DNA from: Clostridia bacterium
Lineage (GTDB): Bacteria; Bacillota; Clostridia; Christensenellales; Borkfalkiaceae
DNA: 64,000 bases
Direction: 5' to 3'
Assembly: GCA_017445995.1 (NCBI GenBank)
Contig: JAFSRT010000020.1
Location: 1-64,000 of the forward strand
The number at the start of each line of letters is the position of its first letter. The stretch's first letter is position 1. This document shows positions 29,959 through 38,194 of this stretch, one piece after another. A program made the position numbers and the translations under genes. The notes below the pieces were generated by a model. It did no database searches. It saw nothing but the letters and a program-made list of their open reading frames with translations, and was not told where the DNA came from.

Positions 29959-29988
29959 ATTTTAACACATAACGCCGTCTACTTGCAA
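29959..29988 (-). promoter_or_regulatory. Promoter giving a leaderless ruvX mRNA
   Basis: TTGCAA (29988-29983), 18-bp spacer, TAAAAT (29964-29959). The -10 box ends six bases before the GTG start codon. Confidence 0.6.
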
Positions 29989-30000
29989 GGATTTTAACCG

Positions 30001-30029
30001 AAAAGGCGAAGTTTAATACTCCGCCTTTT
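30001..30029 (-). terminator. Terminator after the small membrane protein
   Basis: AAAAGGCGGAG pairs with CTTCGCCTTTT on the minus strand around a seven-base loop, with one G-U pair. The U-tract is short. Confidence 0.65.
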
Positions 30030-30032
30030 ATT

Positions 30033-30203
30033 TTAGTTTTGCTTTTTCGATTTTTTCTTGTTCTTTTCCGTTAGCCCCGAAACTTTTTTCATTGCTTCCT
30101 GTTGACCCGATTTCACCATTTGTCTCGCTTTAACAGAGTTGGCGACGACGAGTGAACCGCCAAGCATACCGAGTGCTACGCCTAATAAAAACTTTTCGTC
30201 CAT
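30033..30203 (-). CDS. Small single-pass membrane protein
   Basis: A 56-residue protein starting MDEKFLLGVALGMLGG at the ATG at 30203, which follows GGGGGAAAA. A longer frame to 30233 lacks a site. One hydrophobic helix (about 5-23) with small residues is followed by a very basic Lys-rich tail. Function unknown; an inner-membrane protein with a cytoplasmic, possibly nucleic-acid or lipid-contacting tail is inferred. Confidence 0.7.
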   Translation of the reverse strand: MDEKFLLGVALGMLGGSLVVANSVKARQMVKSGQQEAMKKVSGLTEKNKKKSKKQN

Positions 30204-30260
30204 ATTTTCCCCCTTTACCGATATATTGCGCAAAAAAAAGGGAATTATGTAAAAAAAAGA

Positions 30261-30286
30261 AAAGTAAGCGGTGTTTCGCTTACTTT
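30261..30286 (-). terminator. Terminator after the LRR lipoprotein
   Basis: AAAGTAAGCG pairs with CGCTTACTTT around a six-base loop, then CTTTTTTTT on the minus strand. Confidence 0.85.
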
Positions 30287-30310
30287 CCGATTGTTCTTTA
30301 TTTTAAGTTT

Positions 30311-31462
30311 TTAAGCATCCACATTTGTCGAACCGAAGATAGATGCTAAGTCAAAACCGCCGTAATTAAATACGGAAAACTCTACGTCGTCGATACCGTC
30401 GAAAGCACAAACGCCGATAGATTTTACTTTTGAGAAATTTGCTTTTGCATCAGCGACGATATTATCTTGACTGTCGAAGTTTTTTAAATTATCACAGTTA
30501 TAAAATGCACCTTTTCCGATTTCCAAATAGTTTTCGTCGCCTTCTTTTTCGATAACGACGTTATTTAAGGTAGCGCAATTAGAAAAGGCGTAATCGCCGA
30601 TTGTTATAACGCTTTTAACAATAGTTAAAGAATAAAATCCGGTGTTGGAAAACGCGTATTCCCCGATAGTCGTTATTTCGCTGAACTTAACGCCTTTTCC
30701 CGTCGTTTCGTTAAACGAATTAAGCGCCGTGTCGTCCTTAAACGCATTTGCTTTTACCGTTTCTACTTTATTTAAGTCAATCGTGTGAAGCGAAGTGCAG
30801 TTTGCAAAAGCGTATTCGCCGATTGCTTTAACCTTGTCGCCTAACACCACCGTTTTAATTAAAGAGTTCTCGTAAAAAGCGCAAGCGGGAACGCCGTATT
30901 CTTCAGAAGGGTTAATGATAACCGTAGTAAGAGAAACGGGAAGATAATAATCTTTATCCGCGCTTCCGTCCGCATTATAAGGGTTGCAAACCTGCGTTCC
31001 GCACTCGTATTCGTCCTCACCGAACAAAAATCCGAAAGTCCTTTCTGCGCCTACCGCTTTCTTTTCGGTTTTTACGTTGTTGGTATTGAGTTCGTCGTCC
31101 GCCGTTTTAAACCTGCCGATAAACGGAAGAGAAACAGTCGATAACGCTTTCATTTTTTCGAAAGCACCGCCGTCGATTTCTTCAACGCTTGAAGGAACAA
31201 TTAAAGTTTCGATAGTGGCGTTTCCGCTGAACGCACCTTTTTTAATTCTTTTAACGACGTTGCCGTTAAATTCCGAAGGTATTTCAACCGATTTATCAGA
31301 ACCGTTATATCTGATTACTGTTGCAAAGTCGTCCCCACTGTAAACTTTATATTCCCAAACGTCTTTTGACGAGTTGCTCCCGTTGTCGCCACAGGCAACG
31401 AAACAAACGACGCTTACGATTAAAAGAAGAGAAACGGCAATTAACTTAATGATTTTTTTCAT
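30311..31462 (-). CDS. BspA-type leucine-rich repeat lipoprotein
   Basis: A 383-residue surface lipoprotein. A signal peptide ends in VCFVAC with Cys24 as lipid site. From about residue 60 there are repeated units of the BspA/LRR_5 pattern, such as IKKGAFSGNATIETLIVP, IGEYAFANCTSL and IGDYAFSNCATL. Such repeats form a solenoid used for binding host or polymer ligands. It has its own promoter and terminator. The ligand is unknown. Confidence 0.85.
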   Translation of the reverse strand: MKKIIKLIAVSLLLIVSVVCFVACGDNGSNSSKDVWEYKVYSGDDFATVIRYNGSDKSVEIPSEFNGNVVKRIKKGAFSGNATIETLIVPSSVEEIDGGAFEKMKALSTVSLPFIGRFKTADDELNTNNVKTEKKAVGAERTFGFLFGEDEYECGTQVCNPYNADGSADKDYYLPVSLTTVIINPSEEYGVPACAFYENSLIKTVVLGDKVKAIGEYAFANCTSLHTIDLNKVETVKANAFKDDTALNSFNETTGKGVKFSEITTIGEYAFSNTGFYSLTIVKSVITIGDYAFSNCATLNNVVIEKEGDENYLEIGKGAFYNCDNLKNFDSQDNIVADAKANFSKVKSIGVCAFDGIDDVEFSVFNYGGFDLASIFGSTNVDA

Positions 31463-31508
31463 AGTCGCTCCTAATTAGAGATTGTTCATTATTTCAATAT
31501 ACTTAATT

Positions 31509-31537
31509 AGTTTACCATTTCTCTTTGTTTTTGTCAA
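31509..31537 (-). promoter_or_regulatory. Sigma-A promoter of the LRR lipoprotein
   Basis: TTGACA (31537-31532), 17-bp spacer, TAAACT (31514-31509). Confidence 0.7.
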
Positions 31538-31559
31538 TAAATAATATTCGTTTTTTCCG

Positions 31560-33005
31560 TTAAATAATATCTTTTCCCATAATATACGCGTCAATTACCC
31601 CCTGAACGTTTATTTTTTGGGAAAGAGACACGGAAAGCGCGTCTTTATCTGCTATTTTAAACTTATAATCCCGATAAAACTTTTTAAGCCCCGAAAAGAA
31701 ATTAGTATCGCCCGTTAAAGTTCTTATGTCGTCAAGCATAATACAACTTTTTACGTATACGATATTTACGTATTCGTACTCGGAAGAAAAATCTTTTAAG
31801 TTCCGTTGCATAGCGGTATTAACGCCGTTAAAGAGTTTTTTATACACGTCGCAAAACATATGATAACTCGTTTTTGAAGTCGTAATCAGTTGGTCTCTCG
31901 TAAACCCGTACTCTGGATAATTTTCATAAAACAGTATAACGGAATATTCTGCAAGTCCTTCGTCTATAAAGGCGTTTTCCACTTCGTTGTTGCCCACCGC
32001 CACTTGCCACCATTGATGCGCTATCTCGTGAACAATAACTTCTTTTTTCGCCTTTTCTTCCAACTCGTCGCCGATAAAGGTCAGCGCGGTGTATTCCATA
32101 CCGCCCTGAATAAAGGGCGTTTCAACGACGGAAAGTGTTTTATACGGGTATTCGCCGAACTTGTCGCAAAAAAGATAGAGCGCGTTTTTAACCGTTTCGG
32201 TATATCTTTCCGTATCTTCGCTTAAAGCATAGTATCGTATCGTTATTCCCGAATAATCTTCGGTTTTAACCTTAAAATCTTTTGACAGTACGAGTGCGAA
32301 AGACCGTGCGTTAATAACGTTATAAAAATGCGTGGTTTTTTCGCCCCCGTCTTCCGTCTTAATTTCTTCGCCCGACGACGCGACGATATAATCCTTATCG
32401 CACTTAAAGTCCACCGTGTAGTCGGCAACTTCCGAAAAAAAGGGGTCGCCGACGCCGTAGTAAACGCACTCGTAAAAGCCTTGTTCGTCCCTTGCGCAAA
32501 GAACGGGGTAAAAGTTCGCGATATTAACGGTTTTTCCGTTTATGCCCGTTCTCGATATAACTCTTGCTAAAACGGTAGTAAACTCTATCGTGATAGTTAC
32601 GCTTTCTTCGGGGAACAGTTCGTCTTTTAAGTCGACGGTTAAAATATTTTCGTCTTCACCGCCCACGGAAAAAGTCAGTTCGTTATCGCCCGAAAACACT
32701 TTTTCAATCGTAATATTTCCGTAATTCTCGCCGTCGTAATAACTTCTGTATCGATATTGCGGAATAACGGGGCTATACTTACTGCTTTCCCTATACGCGT
32801 TGGGGTAAAGATTAAACTTTAAGAAGGTAAGCGAAGTCTGTAAGTCGTTATAATAATATAGGGTTTCACGCCCCTTTATTTCGTTGCCCGATAATTCGCA
32901 AGATATTAAATACTCCGTCTTTTTCTCGTCTTTATTGCAGGCGGAAAAAGTTATTGCCGATAAAACCGCTATAATAAGCGCTAAAATTATACCCGTTTTT
33001 CTCAT
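31560..33005 (-). CDS. M1-family metallopeptidase lipoprotein
   Basis: A 481-residue gluzincin. The signal peptide ends TFSAC (Cys23, lipoprotein). HEIAHQWW (about 325-332) with Glu348 in FIDEGLAEY gives the HExxH-x18-E zinc site of M1 aminopeptidases; GGMEYTAL upstream corresponds to the GxMEN substrate motif, with Tyr in place of Asn. It likely trims peptides outside the membrane. Its Shine-Dalgarno GGAG lies within the 3' arm of a hairpin whose T-run ends at the ATG, so translation may be gated by RNA structure. Confidence 0.88.
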   Translation of the reverse strand: MRKTGIILALIIAVLSAITFSACNKDEKKTEYLISCELSGNEIKGRETLYYYNDLQTSLTFLKFNLYPNAYRESSKYSPVIPQYRYRSYYDGENYGNITIEKVFSGDNELTFSVGGEDENILTVDLKDELFPEESVTITIEFTTVLARVISRTGINGKTVNIANFYPVLCARDEQGFYECVYYGVGDPFFSEVADYTVDFKCDKDYIVASSGEEIKTEDGGEKTTHFYNVINARSFALVLSKDFKVKTEDYSGITIRYYALSEDTERYTETVKNALYLFCDKFGEYPYKTLSVVETPFIQGGMEYTALTFIGDELEEKAKKEVIVHEIAHQWWQVAVGNNEVENAFIDEGLAEYSVILFYENYPEYGFTRDQLITTSKTSYHMFCDVYKKLFNGVNTAMQRNLKDFSSEYEYVNIVYVKSCIMLDDIRTLTGDTNFFSGLKKFYRDYKFKIADKDALSVSLSQKINVQGVIDAYIMGKDII

Positions 33006-33044
33006 AAAAAACTCCGAATAAGATTTATATATCCTATTCGGAGT
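33006..33044 (-). terminator. Terminator-like hairpin that contains the next gene's Shine-Dalgarno
   Basis: On the minus strand ACTCCGAATA (33044-33035) pairs perfectly with TATTCGGAGT (33020-33011), followed by TTTTT and at once by the ATG of the M1 peptidase (33005). GGAG in the 3' arm is the ribosome binding site, six bases from the ATG. The hairpin could both end transcription after the LytM gene and hide the ribosome binding site. Confidence 0.7.
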
Positions 33045-33076
33045 CGATTTTTTTTATTCGTTTTAACCGTTTTCTT

Positions 33077-33745
33077 TTACTTATCGTCCGTCTCGAAATA
33101 ACCGACGGGGCTAACAGAAACGCCGTCCTTTACCACTTCGAAATGCAAGTGCGCGCCGTCGCCGTATTCCTGCCTGTTCGATACTGAAACGTGCCCTATT
33201 ACGTCGCCCTGTTTTACTACTTGCCCGACCTTAACGCTTTCGCAATCGGACAAAGAGTTGTAAACGGTTTTTAATCCGTTCCCGTGGTCAACCGTTACCG
33301 TATAACCTTGTAATAGCGAATAATCGGTTGCGATTACCTTGCCGTCGTAAACTGCGAGTACGTTAGTACCTTCTTCGGCGAAATAGTCCGTCGCCGTATG
33401 CGAAGAATACCTTTTAAGCGTGCTGTTAAACACCATCGTGTCGCTGTATTCGTGAACGTCAGAATAGTTAGCAATCGGCGAAATAAAAAGTATCTTCGGT
33501 TCGGTCGGCGTGATTTCGGTATCAACCGGCGTTTCAATAATGGTATTGCCTTCGTCGATAGGCGAAGTGATGTTTTCCTTCGCGCTTTCGCTTATTCGGT
33601 AGCCGTCGTCAATAGTAACGGCGTTCTTTTCGCCGTTCAGAAGTACCAGCATAACGGTAAGCCCGATAGCCATAATGCAAAACGCTAATAAAAGATATAC
33701 TGCGTTGTTTCTTAAAAACGTTTTAATTTTTCTTTCTCTTTCCAT
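33077..33745 (-). CDS. Membrane-anchored M23 (LytM) protein, SpoIIQ-like
   Basis: A 222-residue protein with one N-terminal membrane helix (14-36), a linker rich in Thr/Pro/Glu, and a LytM domain (about 85-218). The zinc ligands H116, D120 and H201 with H199 are all present (HTATD and AHLHF), so the peptidase site looks intact. Size and layout resemble clostridial SpoIIQ, which makes the forespore side of the engulfment channel. Other cell-wall M23 proteins look similar, and no spoIIID or spoIID lies adjacent, so the sporulation role is inferred only. Confidence 0.8.
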   Translation of the reverse strand: MERERKIKTFLRNNAVYLLLAFCIMAIGLTVMLVLLNGEKNAVTIDDGYRISESAKENITSPIDEGNTIIETPVDTEITPTEPKILFISPIANYSDVHEYSDTMVFNSTLKRYSSHTATDYFAEEGTNVLAVYDGKVIATDYSLLQGYTVTVDHGNGLKTVYNSLSDCESVKVGQVVKQGDVIGHVSVSNRQEYGDGAHLHFEVVKDGVSVSPVGYFETDDK

Positions 33746-33804
33746 ACAATTCTCCTTTTTATTACTCTCTTTATTGCCTACTTATAAAAAAATTATTCAT
33801 AAAA

Positions 33805-34224
33805 TCAAAAACTTCCGAAAATAATCGGCGAACCGACTTTCACCGTATTTTTGGTCGTTATAATATGTAGGTTTATTATTTTTCCGTTAATCCGCTTTTT
33901 ATATCTGATTTTTTTAGAGTAAGCGAATATTTCTTTTATTCCGTCCGTTTCTTCAATAAAGACTGTCGTTGCCGAAAAATCTTTCAGTATCCGTTCGGCG
34001 TCGGCGCTATTTACTTCGGTCGCTTCGCCCGTTTTATATATTTCCGCTAAAAACCCCCGTTCGTCGTTTTTTAATATTTTGCAGGACGAAGAATAACTTT
34101 TTAAGTAAACTTCGCCGTTTAATCCGTAATCGGAAAATAACGGCGTGCCGTTTATCGAAAAGATTAAAAGGATTGCAACGATAGATAACGGTATGTAAAT
34201 AAAACTCAATAATTTTTTTTGCAT
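33805..34224 (-). CDS. Uncharacterised single-pass extracytoplasmic protein
   Basis: A 139-residue protein starting MQKKLLSFIYIPLSIV at 34224. One N-terminal membrane helix (about 6-24) is followed by a roughly 110-residue extracytoplasmic domain ending VKVGSPIIFGSF. The ending loosely recalls YwmB-type proteins of sporulation clusters, but the similarity is weak and length is shorter. The frame extended to 34317 would overlap the upstream gene and has no ribosome binding site. Its AAGGAGAG site lies inside a terminator-like hairpin. It lies between a Fe-ADH-fold-like gene and the LytM gene. Confidence 0.7.
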   Translation of the reverse strand: MQKKLLSFIYIPLSIVAILLIFSINGTPLFSDYGLNGEVYLKSYSSSCKILKNDERGFLAEIYKTGEATEVNSADAERILKDFSATTVFIEETDGIKEIFAYSKKIRYKKRINGKIINLHIITTKNTVKVGSPIIFGSF

Positions 34225-34252
34225 AAAAAAACTCTCTCCTTTTCGGAAAGAG
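34225..34252 (-). terminator. Second terminator-like hairpin containing a Shine-Dalgarno
   Basis: CTCTTTCC (34252-34245) pairs with GGAGAGAG (34239-34232) over eight pairs around GAAAA, followed by TTTTTTT and then the ATG at 34224. The 3' arm is also the ribosome binding site. It lies 30 bases after the stop of the gene at 34283. Confidence 0.7.
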
Positions 34253-34282
34253 TATTGACGTAAAAAATAAAGTTTATACTTT

Positions 34283-35488
34283 TTATCCTTTAATGCCTTC
34301 AAGTAAGCCCGTTTCACGGATAACGGATAAGAAATTGACCTTATCAGTATCGCCCGCGTACTTTACGGCGTAGTTGACGTTTTTTCCTTTTTGTTTTTTC
34401 CCGCCGAGAGAATAAAACGTCTTTTCTATTTCGGGAATAAGCGCGCAAGTTAAAATAATTTCCTTTTTTAAGGTCGCGACGACTTCGTCTATCCGTTTTT
34501 TAGAACGGTCTAATAATTGTAATTGCGACTTATAGTTCTCGGCAAGTCCGGTTTCATGATAACGCGTTATTTTAGAGAGTTTTTCCGCGCGTTCGTTATA
34601 GTCGATAATTATCGGGAAAGTTATTTCTTCTTTACAGTAAAGCGCGTATATTTTATATAGTTTTGTAAATAGTTCTAAAACCGCGTTTATAGAGTAGTCT
34701 TCGTCTTTTAATATTTTTTCAGCGTAAATTACCGACGAACAGGAAAAGAGTTTGCCGAAAGCATAAGCGTCCGCCAACTCCGACGCAAGGTAATAGTATA
34801 AAATCTTTTCCGCTTTATCTTCGCTGTTTACGGCGTTATACGTTTGTTTCACGCAGTCGCGAAGAAGATTATAAGCCGTTTCGTCCCCGGAAGAAAAAAC
34901 GCCTATTCCGTAGCAAAACCTGTAATCTAATAACGTTATTAAATGTTTAATAACGTTGATATACCCGCTTGCGATATTTTCTTCTTCGTAAAGTACGACG
35001 TATTTTTTACAATTAACGGCAAACGCACCTTTAATACCGCCGTTTTTAATTTCGACCGTTTTTTTAAATAGCCCGCCTTTATCCGATAAAGGGAAGGCGT
35101 ATATAACGGGAATATTTCTTACCGTTGCATAATATAGCCCCGCGTCCAAAAGATTTCGGTCGAAGATAACGACGTATCTGACTCCGTCGCTTACGTTAAA
35201 TACCCCGCAGACGTTTTCCACCGTTAAATCGAAGCCCTTATTTAAGACCACGCCGTAAATAGTCCCGCCGTCTTCTTTAACTTTTTCGTTGACCCCGTTA
35301 AACCGCGCGAAATCGCCTTCCGACAAAAAGGCAACGCCCTGACTTAACGGAAAATCGGACTTGATTATTTTGACTATATCGTAGTCCCCACCGCCGAAAA
35401 AAGTACAGTCGGCTTTCTCTTTTGCCTTCTCGTTGAGATTTTTTACAATCAGATTAAGATTGTCAGATATTTTTTTTGTGTTTATCAT
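34283..35488 (-). CDS. Uncharacterised protein, possibly of the dehydroquinate synthase/Fe-ADH fold
   Basis: A 401-residue soluble protein with no signal peptide. The segment VRYVVIFDRNLLDAGLYYAT and the following helical half with His- and Tyr-rich stretches weakly recall glycerol-1-phosphate dehydrogenase/Fe-ADH-fold proteins, but I see no intact GGGSxxD nucleotide motif. This assignment is tentative. There is no Shine-Dalgarno; TATATT ends eight bases before the ATG, so initiation may be leaderless. The gene heads a minus-strand string leading to the LytM and M1 peptidase genes. Confidence 0.7.
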   Translation of the reverse strand: MINTKKISDNLNLIVKNLNEKAKEKADCTFFGGGDYDIVKIIKSDFPLSQGVAFLSEGDFARFNGVNEKVKEDGGTIYGVVLNKGFDLTVENVCGVFNVSDGVRYVVIFDRNLLDAGLYYATVRNIPVIYAFPLSDKGGLFKKTVEIKNGGIKGAFAVNCKKYVVLYEEENIASGYINVIKHLITLLDYRFCYGIGVFSSGDETAYNLLRDCVKQTYNAVNSEDKAEKILYYYLASELADAYAFGKLFSCSSVIYAEKILKDEDYSINAVLELFTKLYKIYALYCKEEITFPIIIDYNERAEKLSKITRYHETGLAENYKSQLQLLDRSKKRIDEVVATLKKEIILTCALIPEIEKTFYSLGGKKQKGKNVNYAVKYAGDTDKVNFLSVIRETGLLEGIKG

Positions 35489-35496
35489 ACTGAAAT

Positions 35497-35525
35497 AATA
35501 TATAATATTTTCAAAAAAAAGTCAA
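35497..35525 (-). promoter_or_regulatory. Promoter giving a leaderless mRNA
   Basis: TTGACT (35525-35520), 17-bp spacer, TATATT (35502-35497); the ATG at 35488 follows after eight bases. Confidence 0.6.
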
Positions 35526-35604
35526 CACAAAGCCGAAAAATCAAACTTTTTGCAAAAAAAAGCCTTTTTTTTACCATTTTTTACAAAAAAATTTTAAAAC
35601 CCCC

Positions 35605-35632
35605 TTGTAATGTTTTTTTTATATGGTATAAT
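35605..35632 (+). promoter_or_regulatory. Sigma-A promoter of the HU gene
   Basis: TTGTAA, 16-bp spacer, TATAAT, giving a leader of about 25 nt with an ACGGAGG site. Confidence 0.7.
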
Positions 35633-35663
35633 TAGTGTAATAACAAACGGAGGTTTATTTATA

Positions 35664-35933
35664 ATGAACAAAAGTGATTTAATTAGAGAAATTGCAAACA
35701 ATGCAGGCCTTACTATTAAGGACGCAACATCTGCTTTCGACGGTTTTGTTGAAGCAATAACGGCAGCGTTAAAGAAAGGGGATAAAATCCAGATTTCGGG
35801 TTTTGGTTCTTTCGAAATCAAAGCAAAACCTGCAAGAGAAGGTATCAATCCTAAAACGGGTGCGAAAATCAAAATTGCGGCTTCAAAATCACCTGTATTC
35901 AAGTTCGGCAAAGCATATAAAGATTCTTTCTAA
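35664..35933 (+). CDS. hup: HU family DNA-binding protein
   Basis: An 89-residue HU starting MNKSDLIREIANNAGL at 35664 after ACGGAGG. Residues 46-64 (ISGFGSFEIKAKPAREG) are the conserved saddle leading into the DNA-binding beta arm with the proline-containing INPKTG tip. It packages the nucleoid as a dimer. Single-gene unit with its own promoter and strong terminator. Confidence 0.97.
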   Translation: MNKSDLIREIANNAGLTIKDATSAFDGFVEAITAALKKGDKIQISGFGSFEIKAKPAREGINPKTGAKIKIAASKSPVFKFGKAYKDSF

Positions 35934-35947
35934 AAATCATAAAAAAC

Positions 35948-35973
35948 GGCTCGCTTTTGCGGGCCTTTTTTTT
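35948..35973 (+). terminator. Terminator after the HU gene
   Basis: GGCTCGC pairs with GCGGGCC (one G-U) around TTTT, followed by eight T. Confidence 0.88.
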
Positions 35974-36005
35974 ATGCAAAAAAATTAAATTAACGCCCTT
36001 TATTA

Positions 36006-36034
36006 TTGACAGGCAAAAAAATTGATACTATAAT
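36006..36034 (+). promoter_or_regulatory. Consensus sigma-A promoter of the transporter gene
   Basis: TTGACA, 17-bp spacer, TATAAT: a perfect match in both boxes. The transcript leader would be only about 12 nt and has no clear Shine-Dalgarno. Confidence 0.8.
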
Positions 36035-36052
36035 TTCTTATCGGGAATAAAT

Positions 36053-37351
36053 ATGGTTATATCACTTATTATCGCAATATTAACGGTAAGCGCTATGATA
36101 ATTTCGGTAATTTTTAAGCCTTACGTTAAAATCGGAAAAGTAAATATAGGGCTTTACTACGTGGTTTGTCTTTTAGGGGCAAGCCTTATATTACTTACTT
36201 CTTCCCTTCCTATCGGCGTTGCAATAAAAGGTATAACGGAAAAAACGGCGATAAACCCCTTAAAAATATTAGCACTATTTATTTCGATGGCAATTTTATC
36301 GCTGTTTTTAGGGGACGCGGGCTTTTTCGATTACGTCGCAAATTATATTATCGCAAACACCAAAGGCGGAAAAATCAAACTGTTTTTAAGTATTTATATT
36401 GTCGTTTCCCTTTTAACGGTGTTTACTTCTAATGATATAATAATTTTAACCTTCACACCGCCTATCTGTATTTTCTGTAAGAAAACCAAAATAAACCCTA
36501 TTCCTTTTTTAGTCGCCGAGTTTATCGGTGCAAACACTTGGAGTATGGCGCTTATCGTCGGAAACCCAACTAACGTTTACCTTGCGACTTCTTTCGGTAT
36601 AACCTTTACCGATTACTTTTTAACGATGGCTCTTCCGACTATCGTCGGCGGAACTGTCAGTCTTATAATGATGTTTATGCTTTTTAAAAACCAACTTAAA
36701 GGCGAAATAGAAAGAATAGAAATAAAGGAAAAAGTCGCCGTAAAAAAAGTGCAGTTATTTTTTTCGCTTTCCCTTTTGATAATATGCATCATTTTCCTTG
36801 CGGTGTCCGATTTTATAGGCGTACCTATGTGGATTGTGTGCGTTGTTTCGGCGGGAATTGCGATTATTTTTAATTTTATTTACGAACTTATAAAAAATAA
36901 AAACCCCGTCGGGGTTTTTAAGGTATTAAAAAAAGCACCGTACGAATTAGTGCCTTTCGTTCTTTCTATGTTCGTTATCGTGCTGTCCTTATCGTTTAAC
37001 AACGTTACCGACAAGTTATCTTCGCTTTTAATTTCCGACGCTAAACGGGACGGTGTCGTGTTCGGCGTTTTATCTTCGTTATCATCAAACCTTCTTAACA
37101 ATATACCTATGAGTGTTTTGTTTGAAAAGATAATCGGGTCGACAAGCCGATACGCGCTGTTCGGCGCGATAGTCGGGTCTAATCTCGGGGCGTTCATAAC
37201 GCCCGTCGGCGCGCTTGCCGGTATTATGTGGAAAAAAATCCTTCAAGAAAACGGCGTGGATTTTTCCGTTAAAAGTTTTATTTTTTACGGAATAATAACC
37301 GCTATGCCTACCGTACTATTAACTTCACTTTCGCTTTTACTGTTTGTCTGA
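36053..37351 (+). CDS. ArsB/SLC13-type ion transporter
   Basis: A 432-residue membrane protein with about 11 helices. Two inverted halves each hold a conserved signature: FTSNDIIILTFTPPI with EFIGANTWSMALIVGNPTN, and LSSNLLNNIPMSV with GAIVGSNLGAFITPVGALAG. These are hallmarks of the ion transporter superfamily that includes ArsB, CitM and NhaD. The substrate (anion, dicarboxylate or arsenite) cannot be told; no ars genes are nearby. The start region GGGAATAAATATG has a weak ribosome site at best. Confidence 0.85.
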   Translation: MVISLIIAILTVSAMIISVIFKPYVKIGKVNIGLYYVVCLLGASLILLTSSLPIGVAIKGITEKTAINPLKILALFISMAILSLFLGDAGFFDYVANYIIANTKGGKIKLFLSIYIVVSLLTVFTSNDIIILTFTPPICIFCKKTKINPIPFLVAEFIGANTWSMALIVGNPTNVYLATSFGITFTDYFLTMALPTIVGGTVSLIMMFMLFKNQLKGEIERIEIKEKVAVKKVQLFFSLSLLIICIIFLAVSDFIGVPMWIVCVVSAGIAIIFNFIYELIKNKNPVGVFKVLKKAPYELVPFVLSMFVIVLSLSFNNVTDKLSSLLISDAKRDGVVFGVLSSLSSNLLNNIPMSVLFEKIIGSTSRYALFGAIVGSNLGAFITPVGALAGIMWKKILQENGVDFSVKSFIFYGIITAMPTVLLTSLSLLLFV

Positions 37352-37361
37352 CAAAGATTAA

Positions 37362-37386
37362 GCCCGCCTTACTGCGGGCGTTTTTT
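37362..37386 (+). terminator. Terminator after the transporter gene
   Basis: GCCCGC pairs with GCGGGC around CTTACT, followed by G and six T. It faces the convergent rsmI end. Confidence 0.8.
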
Positions 37387-38185
37387 ATTCTTCTATCGTG
37401 TATTTATAAAGGGAAGATTTAGGAACTTTCCTCTCTTTTGCAACGAGTTTTAACGCTTCTTTTTTATCGTACCCCATTTTAATATATTTATCTATATGTT
37501 CTTTCGGTGTAAGTGCTAAAAACCCGTTTTCTTCTTTGCCTTTTTCAACTACTATAACGTATTCCCCTTTCGGTTCGGTTATCGGAATACTGCCCAGATT
37601 AAACCCTTCCGCTTTTTCGTGGATTTTAGTTATTTCCTTAACTGCAACCGCACGCCTGTCGCCGAACACGGCGTAAATATCGTTTAAGTCCTTAATAACG
37701 TCGTGCGGGGCGGAATAGAAAATCGTCGTCATATCGAGATTTTTATATTTATTTAATAATGTTTCCCTGTCCGATTTTTTTTCGGGAAGAAAGCCTAAAA
37801 AACAAAACCTGCTTGCGTCCGCGCCCGACAGAACCAGTGCGTTAATTAAAGCGCACGCGCCGGGGATAACCGTAAAATCCAAGTCGTTTTCGATAAGCAT
37901 TTCAGTTAAAATATTGCCGGGGTCGCTTATAATCGGCGTACCCGCGTCCGAAATAACGGCGATATTTTTGCCCTGCCTTAATTTATCTATTATCTTCTCA
38001 CCGCTTTCCCTCTCGTTAAACTTATGATAGGAAAACAGCGGTTTTTTTATTCCGTAATGATTTAAAAGTGTAAGCGAGTGCCTTGTGTCTTCACAGGCAA
38101 TCTCGTCCACCGATTTTAACGTTTCTATCGCCCTTAACGAAAAGTCGTTTAAGTTCCCGATAGGCGTCGCTACAAAATACAACAT
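37385..38185 (-). CDS. rsmI: 16S rRNA (cytidine1402-2'-O)-methyltransferase
   Basis: A 266-residue SPOUT-unrelated tetrapyrrole-methylase-fold enzyme that methylates the 2'-O of C1402. The start YFVATPIGNLNDFSLRA and the SDAGTPIISDPG loop are diagnostic. It is last in the tmk-holB-ricT-trmN-rsmI neighbourhood known from B. subtilis (tmk to yabC region). Confidence 0.95.
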   Translation of the reverse strand: MLYFVATPIGNLNDFSLRAIETLKSVDEIACEDTRHSLTLLNHYGIKKPLFSYHKFNERESGEKIIDKLRQGKNIAVISDAGTPIISDPGNILTEMLIENDLDFTVIPGACALINALVLSGADASRFCFLGFLPEKKSDRETLLNKYKNLDMTTIFYSAPHDVIKDLNDIYAVFGDRRAVAVKEITKIHEKAEGFNLGSIPITEPKGEYVIVVEKGKEENGFLALTPKEHIDKYIKMGYDKKEALKLVAKERKVPKSSLYKYTIEE

Positions 38186-38194
38186 AGTATACCT

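Noticed and set aside
34225..34317. Extended start for the 139-residue protein
   Set aside because: Would overlap the preceding gene and lacks a ribosome site, whereas 34224 has AAGGAGAG.
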